64,000 nt of DNA from Halomonas piscis (lineage in GTDB: Bacteria > Pseudomonadota > Gammaproteobacteria > Pseudomonadales > Halomonadaceae), in the NCBI RefSeq assembly GCF_031886125.1, contig NZ_CP119391.1, positions 2,046,001-2,110,000 on the forward strand, read 5' to 3'. A program made the translations under genes and the position numbers. The notes beneath the pieces are model-generated. The model ran no database searches, had not been told where the DNA came from, and saw only the letters and a program-made list of their open reading frames with translations. Shown here piece after piece: positions 17,230 to 27,181 of the stretch (the first letter of the stretch is position 1; each line of letters opens with the position of its first letter).

Positions 17230-18426
17230 CAGGGCTATCGCAGTTGAGCGAACTGCCGGATAAGCGCCAATAGGTAGTCGTCGTTCCAGCCTGCTTGTTT
17301 CCGCTTGCCTTTCATTGAGCCCTTGGAAGGCTCCAGTTTGGCGACGTTAAGCGCCAGTCGACGTAGCAACGCCAGGTTTTCGGCACTGTGCCCACGCCGG
17401 CTCCGGTTCTGATCTTCCTGCATCGTGACGTCGAGCACCCAGTGAAGGTGATTCTCGATGCCCCAGTGCTGGCGTGTTACCTCAATGAGCTGATCTGGTG
17501 ACAGCGCATCGCTCAGCAGGTAGTCGGCGGTCTCCTCTGTGGCCTGCTCAGCCAGCTCACGGCGGCGAGTGATGCGCCCCACGGCCTTCAGGCCTGGCCA
17601 CTGATGGGCGCTCTGCAGCCAGTCAATATCGGTGATCACCGTCGCCTGGCGTGACTCGACACGGCCATGACCGCTGTCAACGTGGGGCTCACCGGCGCTT
17701 GCTGTCTCCATCATGAATTGAACGTCGTCGAGCAAAGCCCTCTGGTTGTCTTTGACCGCCAGGGCATAGTGCCCGCCTTCCTCCGTAATCTGCTGGGAAA
17801 GGGCCCGCTGGCAATGCATGGCGTCGGCCGTCACCGTCACGCCAGAGAGAGACAGAAGCTTGAGCAGCTCCGGTACCGCCGTGATCTCGTTGGATTTTTC
17901 ATCGACGGCGCGCTGGCCCAACACCAGGCGCTGATCGGCGGCCCAGACGCTGACAAGGTGGAGCGGCGACTTCGCTGCCGCTCGATCGTAGGAGCGCCGG
18001 AGTGTCTTGCCATCCACCGCGACGACTCCTTCTACCTGTTCCGCGAAGCGTGACATGAAGGAGAGAAAATGGTCGTGAAAGGCCGCCGGATCCAGGTGGC
18101 GAAAGACCCGGCTGAACGTGTCATGGCTGGGGATACCATGGGGCAGCGACAGGAAACGGCGCAGGAACGCTTCCTTTGACTGCCCGAACAACGCCATATC
18201 TGAACAGTCCTCCGCCCCGCAGAGGACCGCACACAAGGCAATGAACAGGATCTCATCAAGCTCGTGACGGGCGTTGGTGCCCCTGGGATCGGGCAGATCA
18301 GAAAAGCAGCTGGTGACAGATGCCATATCACTCCTTGATGCCGGCACAGAAGGGATACTGGTCAGAGTGCCTATGACGTGGGCTGCGTGTCTATGGATGA
18401 CTGCTTATCTAACTGCGATAGCCCTG
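17230..18426 (-). mobile_element. ISAs1-family insertion sequence
   Basis: Terminal repeats CAGGGCTATCGCAGTT at 17230-17245 and inverted at 18411-18426 bound a 1197-bp element with one transposase. The flanking 10-bp direct repeat CGCCATCTGT is within the 8-10 bp reported for the family. Exact ends and duplication indicate a fairly recent, complete insertion. It separates a helical-protein gene (start 17193) from its upstream sequence. Confidence 0.93.
17235..18326 (-). CDS. ISAs1-family transposase
   Basis: A DDE transposase with an N-terminal DUF4338/DDE_Tnp_1-associated region (SDLPDPRG, followed by LDEILFIALCAVLCGAED) and a catalytic domain containing AVDGKTLRRS (first Asp), TADAMHCQ (second Asp) and QHWGIENHLHWVLDV (Glu). 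It starts at 18326, where AAGGAG lies four bases before ATG. The last codons overlap the left terminal repeat. Length 363 residues, intact frame, so probably functional. Confidence 0.93.
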   Translation of the reverse strand: MASVTSCFSDLPDPRGTNARHELDEILFIALCAVLCGAEDCSDMALFGQSKEAFLRRFLSLPHGIPSHDTFSRVFRHLDPAAFHDHFLSFMSRFAEQVEGVVAVDGKTLRRSYDRAAAKSPLHLVSVWAADQRLVLGQRAVDEKSNEITAVPELLKLLSLSGVTVTADAMHCQRALSQQITEEGGHYALAVKDNQRALLDDVQFMMETASAGEPHVDSGHGRVESRQATVITDIDWLQSAHQWPGLKAVGRITRRRELAEQATEETADYLLSDALSPDQLIEVTRQHWGIENHLHWVLDVTMQEDQNRSRRGHSAENLALLRRLALNVAKLEPSKGSMKGKRKQAGWNDDYLLALIRQFAQLR

Positions 18427-18436
18427 CGCCATCTGT
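18427..18436. repeat. Target-site duplication, right copy, of the ISAs1-family element
   Basis: CGCCATCTGT, identical to 17220-17229. Confidence 0.9.
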
Positions 18437-18541
18437 GTGTGACCTTGGCAGCATGCCACGGGTTCAGACCTGCTGCACGCAACAGAAGACGTTTTTTTAC
18501 GGCGTCCCGGCGAAGCCGGTATGTCCCGCCCCGCTCGGGCG

Positions 18542-21172
18542 TTACTTCTTGCGTTTGTCCTCTACCTGCCATCTGCCATCTTCAAAGGTGGCCTTCCACC
18601 CCGTGGCCTTGCCGTTGTCGTCGGTCATGACAAACTGGGCCTTTTGCTTACGCGAAAAGCGGATCTGCGCCGGGCGACCGTCGGGATCTTCGCTTGGCGC
18701 ATCGAGAATAAAGCGGTATTTCTCCGGCAGCTCGTCGGCGTGGGCCTTGAGCTCCTTGACCAGAGGCGGGCGGGTTTCGCGATTCTTGGGAAACTTGCTC
18801 GCCGCCAGAAACAGCCCGCTGGCGCCGTCGCGGAGCACATAGTGATCGTCGACCTTCTGGCAGGCAAGCTCGGGCATGGGAATCGGGTCCATCTTGGGCG
18901 GCGCCACCTCGCCGCTGCGCAATAGCTTGCGAGTGTTCTTGCAGGCTTCGTTGGTGCAGCCGAAATATTTGCCGAAGCGCCCGGACTTCAGCTGCATCTC
19001 GTGGCCACACTTGTCACACTCGATGACCGGCCCGTCGTAGCCCTTGATCTTGAACTTGCCTTGCTCGACCTCGTAGCCGCCGCAGTCGGGACTGTTGCCG
19101 CAGATGTGCAGCTTGCGCGTCTCGTCGATGAGGTAGCTGTCCATGGCGGTTTCGCACCGCGGGCAGCGGCGCTTGGCGCGCAGAGCGTCGGTTTCGGCGT
19201 CAACGCCGGCGTCAGCGGCGACGGCCTCTTCGCCGGGAATCAGGTCAATGGTGGTCTTGCAGCGCTCCTTGGGCGGCAGGTTATAGCCGCTGCAGCCCAG
19301 AAAGACGCCGGTGGAGGCGGTGCGGATCTGCATATGGCGACCGCACCTGGGGCAGTCGATATCCGTGGGCACCGGCTGGTTGGGGCGCATTCCGTCTTCG
19401 CTTTCGGCCCGGGCAAGCTCGTCGCGGAACTCGTGGTAGAAAGCGTCCAGCAGCGCCCGCCAGTTGCGCTCGCCCTCGGCCACGTCGTCCAGCTCGTCTT
19501 CCATGCGCGCCGTAAAAGAGTAGTCCATGAGGTCGGGGAACGACTCCTTCAGCCGCTCGGTGACGATATCGCCGAGCTTTTCGGCGTAGAAGCGCCGGTT
19601 TTCCAGCTTGACGTAGCCGCGATCCTGGATGGTGGAAATAATCGCGGCGTAGGTCGACGGCCGGCCGATGCCCTGCTTTTCCAGCTCCTTCACCAACGCG
19701 GCCTCGGTATAGCGCGCCGGCGGTTTGGTGAAGTGCTGCTGGGGATCCAGGGCGTCGAGAGTCATGAGCGTGCCCTCGGCCAGGTCGGGCAGACGCTGGT
19801 CTTCGTTCTTGCCCGAGGGCTTCATTACCCGAGTATAGCCGTCGAACTTCAGCACCCGGCCCCTGGCACGCAGCTCATAGCCGTCAACGTCAATGCTCAG
19901 GGTGCTGGAAAGATACTCGGCCGGGGTCATCTGGCAGGCCACGAACTGGCGCCAGATAAGCTCGTAAAGACGCTCGGCGTCGCGCTCCATGCCGGCAAGG
20001 TCGGTCGCCCGGGTTTCGACGTTCGACGGACGAATGGCCTCGTGAGCCTCCTGGGCGCTTTCCTTGCTGGCGTAGCGGTTGGGCGTTTTGGGCAGGTAGC
20101 GCTTGCCGTATTCGTCACTGATGAAGCCGCGCGCGCTCTCCACCGCGTCTTGGGCCAGGTTAGTGGAGTCGGTACGCATATAGGTGATGTAGCCCGCCTC
20201 GTAAAGGCGCTGGGCCATGGTCATGGTCTTTTTTACCGAAAAGCCCAGCCGCCCGCTTGCCGCCTGCTGCAGCGTCGAGGTAATAAAGGGAGCGTTGGGC
20301 TTTGAGCGCGTGGGCTTGTCTTCCCGGGCGGTGATCGCCAGATCAGCAGTTTTCAGCCCGGCAATGCGCTCGAGGGTCTCGGCCTCGCTGACGGGGCGAA
20401 ACGCCTCGCCGTTCTGGCGCGCCAGCACAAAGCGCACGGGTTCGCCCTCGGGCGTGACCAGATCGGCGTGAACGTCCCAGAACTCCTCGGGGATAAAGGC
20501 GCGAATTTCGCGCTCGCGCTCGACGATCAGCCGCATGGCCACCGACTGCACCCGCCCGGCGGAAAGCCCCCGCGCCACCTTGGCCCACAAAAGCGGCGAC
20601 AGCATGAAGCCTACCACGCGGTCGAGAAAACGCCGCGCCTGCTGGGCTTCCACCCGGGGGATGTTCAGCGAGCCGGGGGCCTTGAAGGCTTCCTGGATGG
20701 CGTTTTGGGTGATTTCGTTGAACACCACGCGCTTGTAGCGATCTTCGTCGCCGCCAATGGCCTCGCGCAGGTGCCAGGCAATGGCCTCGCCCTCGCGGTC
20801 CAGGTCCGTTGCCAGGTAAACCGCATCGGCGTCGGCGGCGAGCTTTTTCAGCTCGGCCACCACCTTTTCCTTGCCCGGCAGCGTTTCGTAATGCGCCTCC
20901 CAGCCGTTGTCCGGGTCGATGCCCATGCGGCGGATCAGCTGGGTATGCGCCTTGCGCTTTTTATAGGCGGCCTTTTCGTCCGGCGACATCTTGCGCGTGG
21001 CGGCGGCCTGCCGTGCCCGCGCCTTGGGATCGGTAGCCGTTTTACCCGAGCCGCTGGTCGGCAGGTCACGGATATGACCCACGCTCGACTTGACGATGAA
21101 ATCGCGGCCGAGATACTTGTTGATCGTTTTCGCCTTGGCCGGCGACTCAACGATGACCAGTGACTTGCCCAT
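18542..21172 (-). CDS. topA: DNA topoisomerase I
   Basis: A type IA topoisomerase of 876 residues that relaxes negative supercoils. The TOPRIM domain begins at [14 protein letters not shown], with TDLDREGEA at 122-130; the catalytic Tyr is Y331 in YITYMRTDS. The C-terminus has three zinc-ribbon motifs: CPRC...GCS...C, CPRC...CG...C and CDKC...CTNEAC. Length is normal. It starts at ATG 21172 with GGAGCACT upstream. It is divergent from lipA across a 383-bp spacer. Confidence 0.98.
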   Translation of the reverse strand: MGKSLVIVESPAKAKTINKYLGRDFIVKSSVGHIRDLPTSGSGKTATDPKARARQAAATRKMSPDEKAAYKKRKAHTQLIRRMGIDPDNGWEAHYETLPGKEKVVAELKKLAADADAVYLATDLDREGEAIAWHLREAIGGDEDRYKRVVFNEITQNAIQEAFKAPGSLNIPRVEAQQARRFLDRVVGFMLSPLLWAKVARGLSAGRVQSVAMRLIVEREREIRAFIPEEFWDVHADLVTPEGEPVRFVLARQNGEAFRPVSEAETLERIAGLKTADLAITAREDKPTRSKPNAPFITSTLQQAASGRLGFSVKKTMTMAQRLYEAGYITYMRTDSTNLAQDAVESARGFISDEYGKRYLPKTPNRYASKESAQEAHEAIRPSNVETRATDLAGMERDAERLYELIWRQFVACQMTPAEYLSSTLSIDVDGYELRARGRVLKFDGYTRVMKPSGKNEDQRLPDLAEGTLMTLDALDPQQHFTKPPARYTEAALVKELEKQGIGRPSTYAAIISTIQDRGYVKLENRRFYAEKLGDIVTERLKESFPDLMDYSFTARMEDELDDVAEGERNWRALLDAFYHEFRDELARAESEDGMRPNQPVPTDIDCPRCGRHMQIRTASTGVFLGCSGYNLPPKERCKTTIDLIPGEEAVAADAGVDAETDALRAKRRCPRCETAMDSYLIDETRKLHICGNSPDCGGYEVEQGKFKIKGYDGPVIECDKCGHEMQLKSGRFGKYFGCTNEACKNTRKLLRSGEVAPPKMDPIPMPELACQKVDDHYVLRDGASGLFLAASKFPKNRETRPPLVKELKAHADELPEKYRFILDAPSEDPDGRPAQIRFSRKQKAQFVMTDDNGKATGWKATFEDGRWQVEDKRKK

Positions 21173-21555
21173 AGTGCTCCACTTAATACCGTGCCGACAA
21201 AAATAAAACGGCGGTTGAACAGACGTATCGCGCTGCCTGGCCCATTTTGCGCGAGTGAAAAAATGCGCCTACCCTAACCTACGCCCAAACGAAGCGCTAG
21301 CCCGGCCGACGCAATGGCGGGGGCCATCGCCGTTAGCCACGGCCATCCGAGCCGAGACTATCTGTCCCTCTTTTTCCGGGCAATGACTCTGGGTATGGCC
21401 ATCGGCGACAGCCCCGGGACAAAGGTCGGGAAAATATCTCGCGCGGCGGTAATCATGTTACATTGACCGCATTTACCGACGCATCCATTGGCGTGCTGGC
21501 GCCCCGATTATCGGCGGCATGGCCCGTCATCGCACAGTAGAGGCTCTTATCAGTC
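21173..21555. other. Divergent topA-lipA intergenic region
   Basis: These 383 bp should hold promoters for topA (leftward) and lipA (rightward). The part near 21190-21300 is relatively A-rich (GAAAAAATGCG), as expected of a promoter region. I see no consensus promoter pair I would defend, and no riboswitch, tRNA or small gene. Confidence 0.5.
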
Positions 21556-22623
21556 ATGAGCAACGATACCTTGCAGCGCGTGCAAAGCGGCGAAAAATTC
21601 CGCAACGATCGCGGTATGTCAGTCATCAAGGACGGAATCAAGCAGCGCAAGGCGGCGGCTGACGCCGAGCCCGATGCTTCGCTTGCGCGCAAGCCCAAGT
21701 GGCTGCGCGCGCGGGTTCCCGGCGGCGAGCGCTTTGAGGCGGTGAAAAAAAACGTCGCCAAGCACAACCTGAGCACCGTGTGTGCCGAGTCCCACTGCCC
21801 CAACCTGGGCGAATGCTGGAGCAACGGCACCGCCACCATCATGCTGATGGGCTCGGTATGCACCCGTGCCTGCCGCTTCTGCGCGGTGGATACCGGCAAC
21901 CCCCAGGGCTGGCTGGACAAGGACGAGCCGGCCAACACCGCCAACTCGGTGGAGCTGATGGGGCTGCGCTACATCGTGTTGACTTCGGTAGACCGCGACG
22001 ACCTGGACGACGGCGGCGCCGGCCACTACGCCAGCTGCGTTCGCGCGATCAAGGAGCGCACCCCCGAGGTGGTGGTCGAAGCGCTGACCCCGGACTTCGA
22101 CGCCGACCCCGCCGCCATCGAGCGGGTGGCAGACTCGGGCCTTGAGGTATTTGCCCAGAACGTCGAAACCGTCGAACGCTTGACTTCCCGAGTCCGCGAC
22201 CCCCGCGCCGGCTACCGCCAGACGCTGGACGTGCTGGCCCACGCCAAGCGTCACCGCCCGGACCTTATCACCAAGACCAGCATCATGCTGGGGCTTGGCG
22301 AGACCGACGAGGAAATCATGCAGACGTTTGACGACCTGCGCGACATCGGCGTGGATATCGTCACCCTCGGCCAGTACCTGCGCCCGACGAAAAACCACCT
22401 GCCGGTGGAGCGCTGGGTCACCCCGGAAGAGTTCGAGGACTACCGCCAAAAAGGGCTTGCCAAGGGTTTCATGGAGGTGCCCTCCGGCCCGCTGGTGCGC
22501 TCGAGCTACCGCGCCGACCGAGTATTCGAGAAAAACAACCTGGGGCTGGCTTCGCCGGCCGCCGTCCCCGGCCAGCAAGCCGGCGACGACGACAACCTGA
22601 TCCCGGTACAAAGCGTTAGCTAA
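21556..22623 (+). CDS. lipA: Lipoyl synthase
   Basis: A radical-SAM enzyme of 355 residues that inserts two sulfurs into protein-bound octanoyl chains. The auxiliary 4Fe-4S cluster cysteines are C76, C81 and C87 ([12 protein letters not shown]) and the radical-SAM cluster cysteines C102, C106 and C109 (CTRACRFC). It is convergent with lipB, which makes its octanoylated substrate; the two share a bidirectional terminator. The first 45 residues and the C-terminal 20 residues are variable tails. Confidence 0.98.
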   Translation: MSNDTLQRVQSGEKFRNDRGMSVIKDGIKQRKAAADAEPDASLARKPKWLRARVPGGERFEAVKKNVAKHNLSTVCAESHCPNLGECWSNGTATIMLMGSVCTRACRFCAVDTGNPQGWLDKDEPANTANSVELMGLRYIVLTSVDRDDLDDGGAGHYASCVRAIKERTPEVVVEALTPDFDADPAAIERVADSGLEVFAQNVETVERLTSRVRDPRAGYRQTLDVLAHAKRHRPDLITKTSIMLGLGETDEEIMQTFDDLRDIGVDIVTLGQYLRPTKNHLPVERWVTPEEFEDYRQKGLAKGFMEVPSGPLVRSSYRADRVFEKNNLGLASPAAVPGQQAGDDDNLIPVQSVS

Positions 22624-22641
22624 GCGATCCGCCACCGACGC

Positions 22642-22688
22642 ACAAAAAACCGCCGCCCCTGTCACCTCAGAGGCGGCGGTTTTTTTTG
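22642..22688. terminator. Bidirectional terminator between lipA and lipB
   Basis: AACCGCCGCC (22648-22657) and GGCGGCGGTT (22672-22681) form a 10-bp stem flanked by AAAAAA and TTTTTTTT, suitable for both convergent genes. Confidence 0.93.
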
Positions 22689-22707
22689 AACGGCTTCTTG
22701 AACGGCG

Positions 22708-23403
22708 CTATGCCTTGGCGCCAGGCGTTATTGGCGATACGGGTGTCAGCTCACGCTCGATACGCCGCGCCAGCGCCCGGGCCAGCTGCTCGCCGACCCG
22801 CTCCACGCTCGCCCTTTCTGCGTCTTCCCGGCGCTCGATCAGCGAAGACAGTCGCGCCATGGGCATACCTGCATGGCCGCAGGGGTTGATGCGGGAAAAC
22901 GGCGCCAGGTCGCCGTCGACGTTCAGCGCCACGCCGTGGTAGCTCGACCCGCGGCGGATGCGCAGGCCGAGCGAGGCAATCTTCGCTTCCTCTCCGCCGG
23001 CGAGAGTCACGTAAACGCCCGGCGCATCGGGCCTTGCCCGAGCGGCGACGGCGTAGCCGGCCAGCACATCGATCACCGCGTTTTCCATGGCCGTCACCAA
23101 TGCTCGCACGCCAAGCCCTGCCCGGCGCACGTCGATCAGCGGGTACAGCACCACCTGGCCGGGGCCGTGGTAGGTCACCTGGCCGCCGCGGTCGGTGTGA
23201 ACCACGGGGATCTCGCCGGGCATCAGCACGTGCTCGGGCTTGCCGGCCTGCCCCTGGGTAAACACCGGCTCGTGTTCAACCAGCCAGAACTGGTCGGCCG
23301 CCCGGTCATCCCGGGTATCGGTCAGCTCGCGCATGGCCTGCCACACGGGCAGGTACGCACGCCGCCCCAGCCGGTGGAGCTCGATCGCCGCCAGCTCGCC
23401 CAC
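22708..23403 (-). CDS. lipB: Lipoyl(octanoyl) transferase
   Basis: Transfers octanoate from octanoyl-ACP to lipoyl domains, the substrate for LipA. Of 231 residues, key motifs are [12 protein letters not shown] (72-83), catalytic K141 in EAKIASLG and catalytic C175 in NPCGHAGM. The start is a GTG at 23403, one base after the ybeD stop. It ends the long elongation/wall operon. The C-terminal 45 residues are a variable tail. Confidence 0.97.
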   Translation of the reverse strand: MGELAAIELHRLGRRAYLPVWQAMRELTDTRDDRAADQFWLVEHEPVFTQGQAGKPEHVLMPGEIPVVHTDRGGQVTYHGPGQVVLYPLIDVRRAGLGVRALVTAMENAVIDVLAGYAVAARARPDAPGVYVTLAGGEEAKIASLGLRIRRGSSYHGVALNVDGDLAPFSRINPCGHAGMPMARLSSLIERREDAERASVERVGEQLARALARRIERELTPVSPITPGAKA

Positions 23404-23404
23404 G

Positions 23405-23716
23405 CTACACCACCATGTGCACGCGGCCGGTGGCCTTGAGTTCCTCGAACAGCGCCTTCAGCTGCGCCTCGCCGGTGGCGCGAATGCTCAGGCGCACCGA
23501 CTGAAAGCGGCCGTTGCGGCTGTCGATCACCTGAATGCCGGCGGCGTCGAGGTCCGGCGCATGGCGCTTGGTCACCTCGCACACGACGGCGGCAAAGTCC
23601 TCTGCCGCGTCGCCAACCACCTTGATCGGGTAGTCACACGGAAAGGTGATTTCGGGTCTCTTCTGCGCCCCGGCCTGGCGCATGTCGCGAAACGCACGAT
23701 TGCGGCCTGACTGCAT
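23405..23716 (-). CDS. ybeD: DUF493 (YbeD) family protein
   Basis: A 103-residue protein with a ferredoxin-like (ACT-resembling) fold in known members, conserved between dacA and lipB in many gammaproteobacteria. The core runs from about residue 23 ([13 protein letters not shown]) to the end; the first 20 residues are basic and variable. AGGAGG lies ahead of the ATG. A role in regulating lipoate or wall metabolism has been suggested from context only; biochemical function is unknown. Confidence 0.9.
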   Translation of the reverse strand: MQSGRNRAFRDMRQAGAQKRPEITFPCDYPIKVVGDAAEDFAAVVCEVTKRHAPDLDAAGIQVIDSRNGRFQSVRLSIRATGEAQLKALFEELKATGRVHMVV

Positions 23717-23762
23717 GTTTCCTCCTGCTTGCTCGTCGTGGACAGCCGGGGGAGCCCCAGGC

Positions 23763-25007
23763 TTAATCGGTAAAGCGGCTCAGCAGGCCGCTGAAGAAGC
23801 GCTTGACCTGGTCCATCAGGCGTTTGAACAGCCCGCCCTCCTCGACGTCTTCCAGAGCGACCAGGGCGCGCGTACCGACAACCTTGTCGCCCAGGGTGAC
23901 TTCGAGCGTGCCCACTTCGTCGCCCTTCGCAACAGGAGCGCTGAGGTCGCTATCCAGGTTCAGCCGAGCCTGCAGCTCTTCGCTGCGGTTGCGCGGCAGG
24001 GTCATGGTCACTTCGCTGTCCACGCCCACGCGCACCTTGTCGATCTCGCCACCCCAGACACGCGGTGAGGCCAGCACCGCACCGCGCTCGTAAAGGTGCC
24101 GGGTGTCATAAAAGCGAAAGCCGTAGCTTAACAGCTTCTGGGTCTCCTGAACCCGGGCCTCTTCCGACTTGGTGCCCATGACCACCGCGATCAGGCGCAT
24201 CTCATCGCGCTTGGCCGAGGACACCAGGCAATAGCCGGCGGCATCGGTCCAGCCGGTTTTCAGCCCGTCGGCCGATGGGTCGCGCCACAGCAGGCGGTTG
24301 CGGTTGGGCTGCTCGATACCGCCGTAGGTAAAGCTGCGCTCGGAGTACATTTTATAGTGCTCCGGATAGTCGTTGATGATATGGCGAGTCAGCCGCGCCA
24401 GATCATGAGCGCTGGAATAGTGGCCTTCCACCGGCAGCCCGGTAGCGTTTTTGAAATGGGTGTTCTCCATGTCCAGCCGGGAAGCGTGCTGATTCATCAG
24501 GTCGGCAAACTGCGCCTCGCCGCCGGCCAGGTGCTCGGCCATGGCAACGCTGGCGTCGTTGCCCGAGACGATCACAATGCCGTGCAGAAGCTTTTCCACG
24601 GACACCTGATTACCCACTTCGATAAACATTTTCGAGCCGCCGGTACGCCAGGCCTTCTCGCTGACGTTGACCTTGTCATCGGGCTCGATGGAGCCCTGAT
24701 TGAGCTCGCGCTCGACCAGATAGGCGGTCATCAGCTTGGTCAGACTCGCCGGCGGCAGGCGCTTGTCGGCGTTTTGCCGGGCGAGAATATGGCCGCTGTT
24801 GGCATCCATCAAGATCCACGAGCTGGCGGCAAGTGTCGGCGCGGCGGGAATGAGCGTCTGCGGCTTGGGCACCGCCTGGGCGCTGGCCATGGCCGGCGCC
24901 AGGGTAACCGCAGCCGCCGCCACCAGGCCCAGCGCTGCCGCCCGCAGGCGGCGCCCCAGACGCTGAGTGGAGGCGACGGAAAAAGAGTTTGCGAACAACG
25001 CTTTCAT
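23763..25007 (-). CDS. dacA: D-alanyl-D-alanine carboxypeptidase (PBP5 type)
   Basis: A periplasmic penicillin-binding protein that trims the terminal D-Ala of peptidoglycan stem peptides. The signal peptide ends near AMASAQA (about residue 45). The serine active site SLTK is near 88-91, SGN near 150 and KTG near 250; a beta-rich C-terminal domain ends in the amphipathic membrane anchor RLMDQVKRFFSGLLSRF. I start at ATG 25007; a GTG one codon upstream is possible. It is 69 bp downstream of rlpA. Confidence 0.96.
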   Translation of the reverse strand: MKALFANSFSVASTQRLGRRLRAAALGLVAAAAVTLAPAMASAQAVPKPQTLIPAAPTLAASSWILMDANSGHILARQNADKRLPPASLTKLMTAYLVERELNQGSIEPDDKVNVSEKAWRTGGSKMFIEVGNQVSVEKLLHGIVIVSGNDASVAMAEHLAGGEAQFADLMNQHASRLDMENTHFKNATGLPVEGHYSSAHDLARLTRHIINDYPEHYKMYSERSFTYGGIEQPNRNRLLWRDPSADGLKTGWTDAAGYCLVSSAKRDEMRLIAVVMGTKSEEARVQETQKLLSYGFRFYDTRHLYERGAVLASPRVWGGEIDKVRVGVDSEVTMTLPRNRSEELQARLNLDSDLSAPVAKGDEVGTLEVTLGDKVVGTRALVALEDVEEGGLFKRLMDQVKRFFSGLLSRFTD

Positions 25008-25079
25008 CACATGATTTCTCGTTTAAAACATTCAGTAACGGCAAGGCGCGCACTATACGCCGCTTGCGTCCGGGGCGCA

Positions 25080-26063
25080 TTATCGCACGATAAACGCCCG
25101 GGGAAAGCCTGCCCGACGCAGGGCCTCGCGCAGCGCACCGTCATCGCCTTCGGCGATGACCGGCCCGACCTGGACCCGGTAAATCCCGTCGCCCGGATCG
25201 ATGCGCACGTCTTCCCCCAGCTCGCCCTCCAGGCGGCGTTTGAGCTTCTGCGCCCCCGGCCGGCTCTCCAGCGCCGCTACCTGCCAGTAGGCGCCGCTTC
25301 CTGCAGGCCCCGGCTCGGTGCTGTCCGCCGGGGTCTGCCTTGCCGGCGGCCGCCTGGGCGAGGTCGGCCGGTTCGATGACGTGTTCGCCGCTGCCTCGGG
25401 CGCGGCCTCGCCCTGCTGCGCGAGCCACTGTTCGGGGTCGATGGCTTCTACCCTGACCCTTCCTGTGCCGTCATCGGTGATCCCCAGCCTCGAGGCCGCC
25501 GCGTAAGACAGGTCGATGACGCGCTCGCTGTGAAACGGCCCGCGATCGTTGACCCGCACGATGACGGACTTGTCCGTCCCCTCCCGGGTGACCCGGGCAA
25601 ACGTCGGCAGCGGCAGCGAGCGGTGGGCCGCGCTCATCCGATACATGTCGTAGATCTCGCCGCTGGAGGTGGCGTAGCCGTGAAATTTCTTGCCGTACCA
25701 GGAGGCCGTCCCGGTTTTGCTGTAGCCGCGGGCATCGGGCAGCACCCGGTACTTTTTGCCCCACACCGTGTAGCTTGAACGATTGCCCGCCCGGGAGCGC
25801 GGCTCGACGCGCGGCACGGCGTCGGGCACGTCGGAGACGTCCGGCGGGTCCAGCGGGTAGGCGTCGGCGCTCATGGCGTAGCGCCCGCCGCTATCGGCCT
25901 TGACACTCTTGTCGGCTGCCGCGCTTTCGTCGGCTGCCCCCGCCGAGGGGCGCGGGCTCTGGCCGGCGCAGCCGGCAAGCGCCAGCAGCGCACAGACCAC
26001 GGCGGTAGATAAAATAAGCCTGGGGGGTACGGCAGCGGGCCATACGGCAAAGCATGATCTCAT
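25080..26063 (-). CDS. rlpA: Septal ring lytic transglycosylase / lipoprotein RlpA
   Basis: An outer-membrane lipoprotein of 327 residues with lipobox LAGC, a double-psi beta-barrel domain at about 115-210 (TGTASWYGKKFHGYATSSGE start; catalytic Asp in VNDRGPF) and a C-terminal SPOR domain at about 250-327 that binds denuded septal glycan. In Pseudomonas RlpA is a lytic transglycosylase for daughter-cell separation. The linker (about 215-250) is Pro/Ser/Thr-rich. The start overlaps the mltB stop by four bases. Confidence 0.94.
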   Translation of the reverse strand: MRSCFAVWPAAVPPRLILSTAVVCALLALAGCAGQSPRPSAGAADESAAADKSVKADSGGRYAMSADAYPLDPPDVSDVPDAVPRVEPRSRAGNRSSYTVWGKKYRVLPDARGYSKTGTASWYGKKFHGYATSSGEIYDMYRMSAAHRSLPLPTFARVTREGTDKSVIVRVNDRGPFHSERVIDLSYAAASRLGITDDGTGRVRVEAIDPEQWLAQQGEAAPEAAANTSSNRPTSPRRPPARQTPADSTEPGPAGSGAYWQVAALESRPGAQKLKRRLEGELGEDVRIDPGDGIYRVQVGPVIAEGDDGALREALRRAGFPRAFIVR

Positions 26064-27124
26064 GCCGAGTCCTCGTCCTGATGGGATGACTGGGCGTCAG
26101 CGGCAATGGCCCGGGCAAGCTCGGCCACTGCCATGGCGTAAAGGTGGCTGTGGTTATAGCGCATGATCACGTAGAAATTGTACCCGCCAAGCCGGTAAGT
26201 GGGCGGCCCCGTCTCTGCGGCCAGGCGCAGCGGCACTACCGGGGATTCGGCGTCATCGATCAGGCTTTCAAGCGTACGCCCCAGCGGGTAGACGCCGGCC
26301 GACACGGCCTCGCCAAGCGTCGTGTCGGGCGGCGACGTCCGGTTGAGCGCCAAGGCGTCGGGGGGCGCTTCTGGTCCCAGCGCCGGCTGGTAGACGGCCT
26401 CCCCCCGGCGCCAGCCGTGCTCGGCAAAGTAGTTGGCCACGCTGCCGATGGCGTCTACCGGGTTATGCCACAGATCGCGCTGACCGTCGCCGTCAAAGTC
26501 GATGGCATAGGCGTCATAGCTGGTGGGGATGAACTGCGGATAGCCCATGGCGCCGGCGTAGGAGCCGAGCAGGCTTTGCGGCTCCATGTCCTGCTCGTAG
26601 GCCAGGCGCAGAAACGCCGCCAGCTCGCCGCGAAAGAAATCGCCGCGCTCGGGGTGCTCGAACGCCAGCGTGGCCAGCGAGTCCAGTACGCGGTGGTCGC
26701 CCTTGTGGCGTCCGTAGTAGGTTTCCACGCCGATGATGGCGGTAATCACTTCCGGCGGCACGCCGTAGGTAGCCCGCGCCCGCTCCAGCGCTTCGCGGTG
26801 GCGTTCCATGAAGGTGACACCCTGCTCAATACGCTCGGCGGTGAAGAAGATCGCCCGGTACTCGGGCCACGCCAGGTGGCGCTCGACGGCGCCGGACATG
26901 GCGTCCAGCACCTCCTCGCTGGCATTGGCCCTGGCCAGCGCCGTCACGAGAAAGTCCCGGGGCAGCCCCTCTGCGCTCAGCTCGTCTACCAGCGCCGCGG
27001 CGGCGGAGCCGGGCTCTTCCGGATCAAAGTCCGGGGCGGCGGCGACAGAGGGCGCTGCCGCCAGCAGGCCTAGCGTCAGCAGGGCCGAGACGAGCCATGG
27101 CGGCCGAGAGGCTTTCTCTAACAT
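26060..27124 (-). CDS. mltB: Membrane-bound lytic murein transglycosylase B
   Basis: A family SltB1/MltB lytic transglycosylase that cleaves glycan strands to 1,6-anhydromuramic products. From the ATG at 27124 (AGGAG seven bases upstream) it has 354 residues, with an uncleaved-looking signal peptide ending near VAAAPDF and no lipobox Cys, so it is probably soluble periplasmic like SltB. The catalytic Glu is in IIGVETYYGRHKGDHRV; the GYPQFIPTSYDAYAIDFDGDG motif is present. It sits between rodA and rlpA. Confidence 0.95.
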   Translation of the reverse strand: MLEKASRPPWLVSALLTLGLLAAAPSVAAAPDFDPEEPGSAAAALVDELSAEGLPRDFLVTALARANASEEVLDAMSGAVERHLAWPEYRAIFFTAERIEQGVTFMERHREALERARATYGVPPEVITAIIGVETYYGRHKGDHRVLDSLATLAFEHPERGDFFRGELAAFLRLAYEQDMEPQSLLGSYAGAMGYPQFIPTSYDAYAIDFDGDGQRDLWHNPVDAIGSVANYFAEHGWRRGEAVYQPALGPEAPPDALALNRTSPPDTTLGEAVSAGVYPLGRTLESLIDDAESPVVPLRLAAETGPPTYRLGGYNFYVIMRYNHSHLYAMAVAELARAIAADAQSSHQDEDSA

Positions 27125-27181
27125 TGGTTTACTCCTGAAAACGGCGGATGGTGGCGGTAGCGTTGCCATGTTCCGGGCCGA

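Noticed and set aside
59..18426. Possible composite transposon between the left IS4 element and the ISAs1 element
   Set aside because: The two elements are from different families with different ends, and each has its own target duplication; the DNA between them is core genes.
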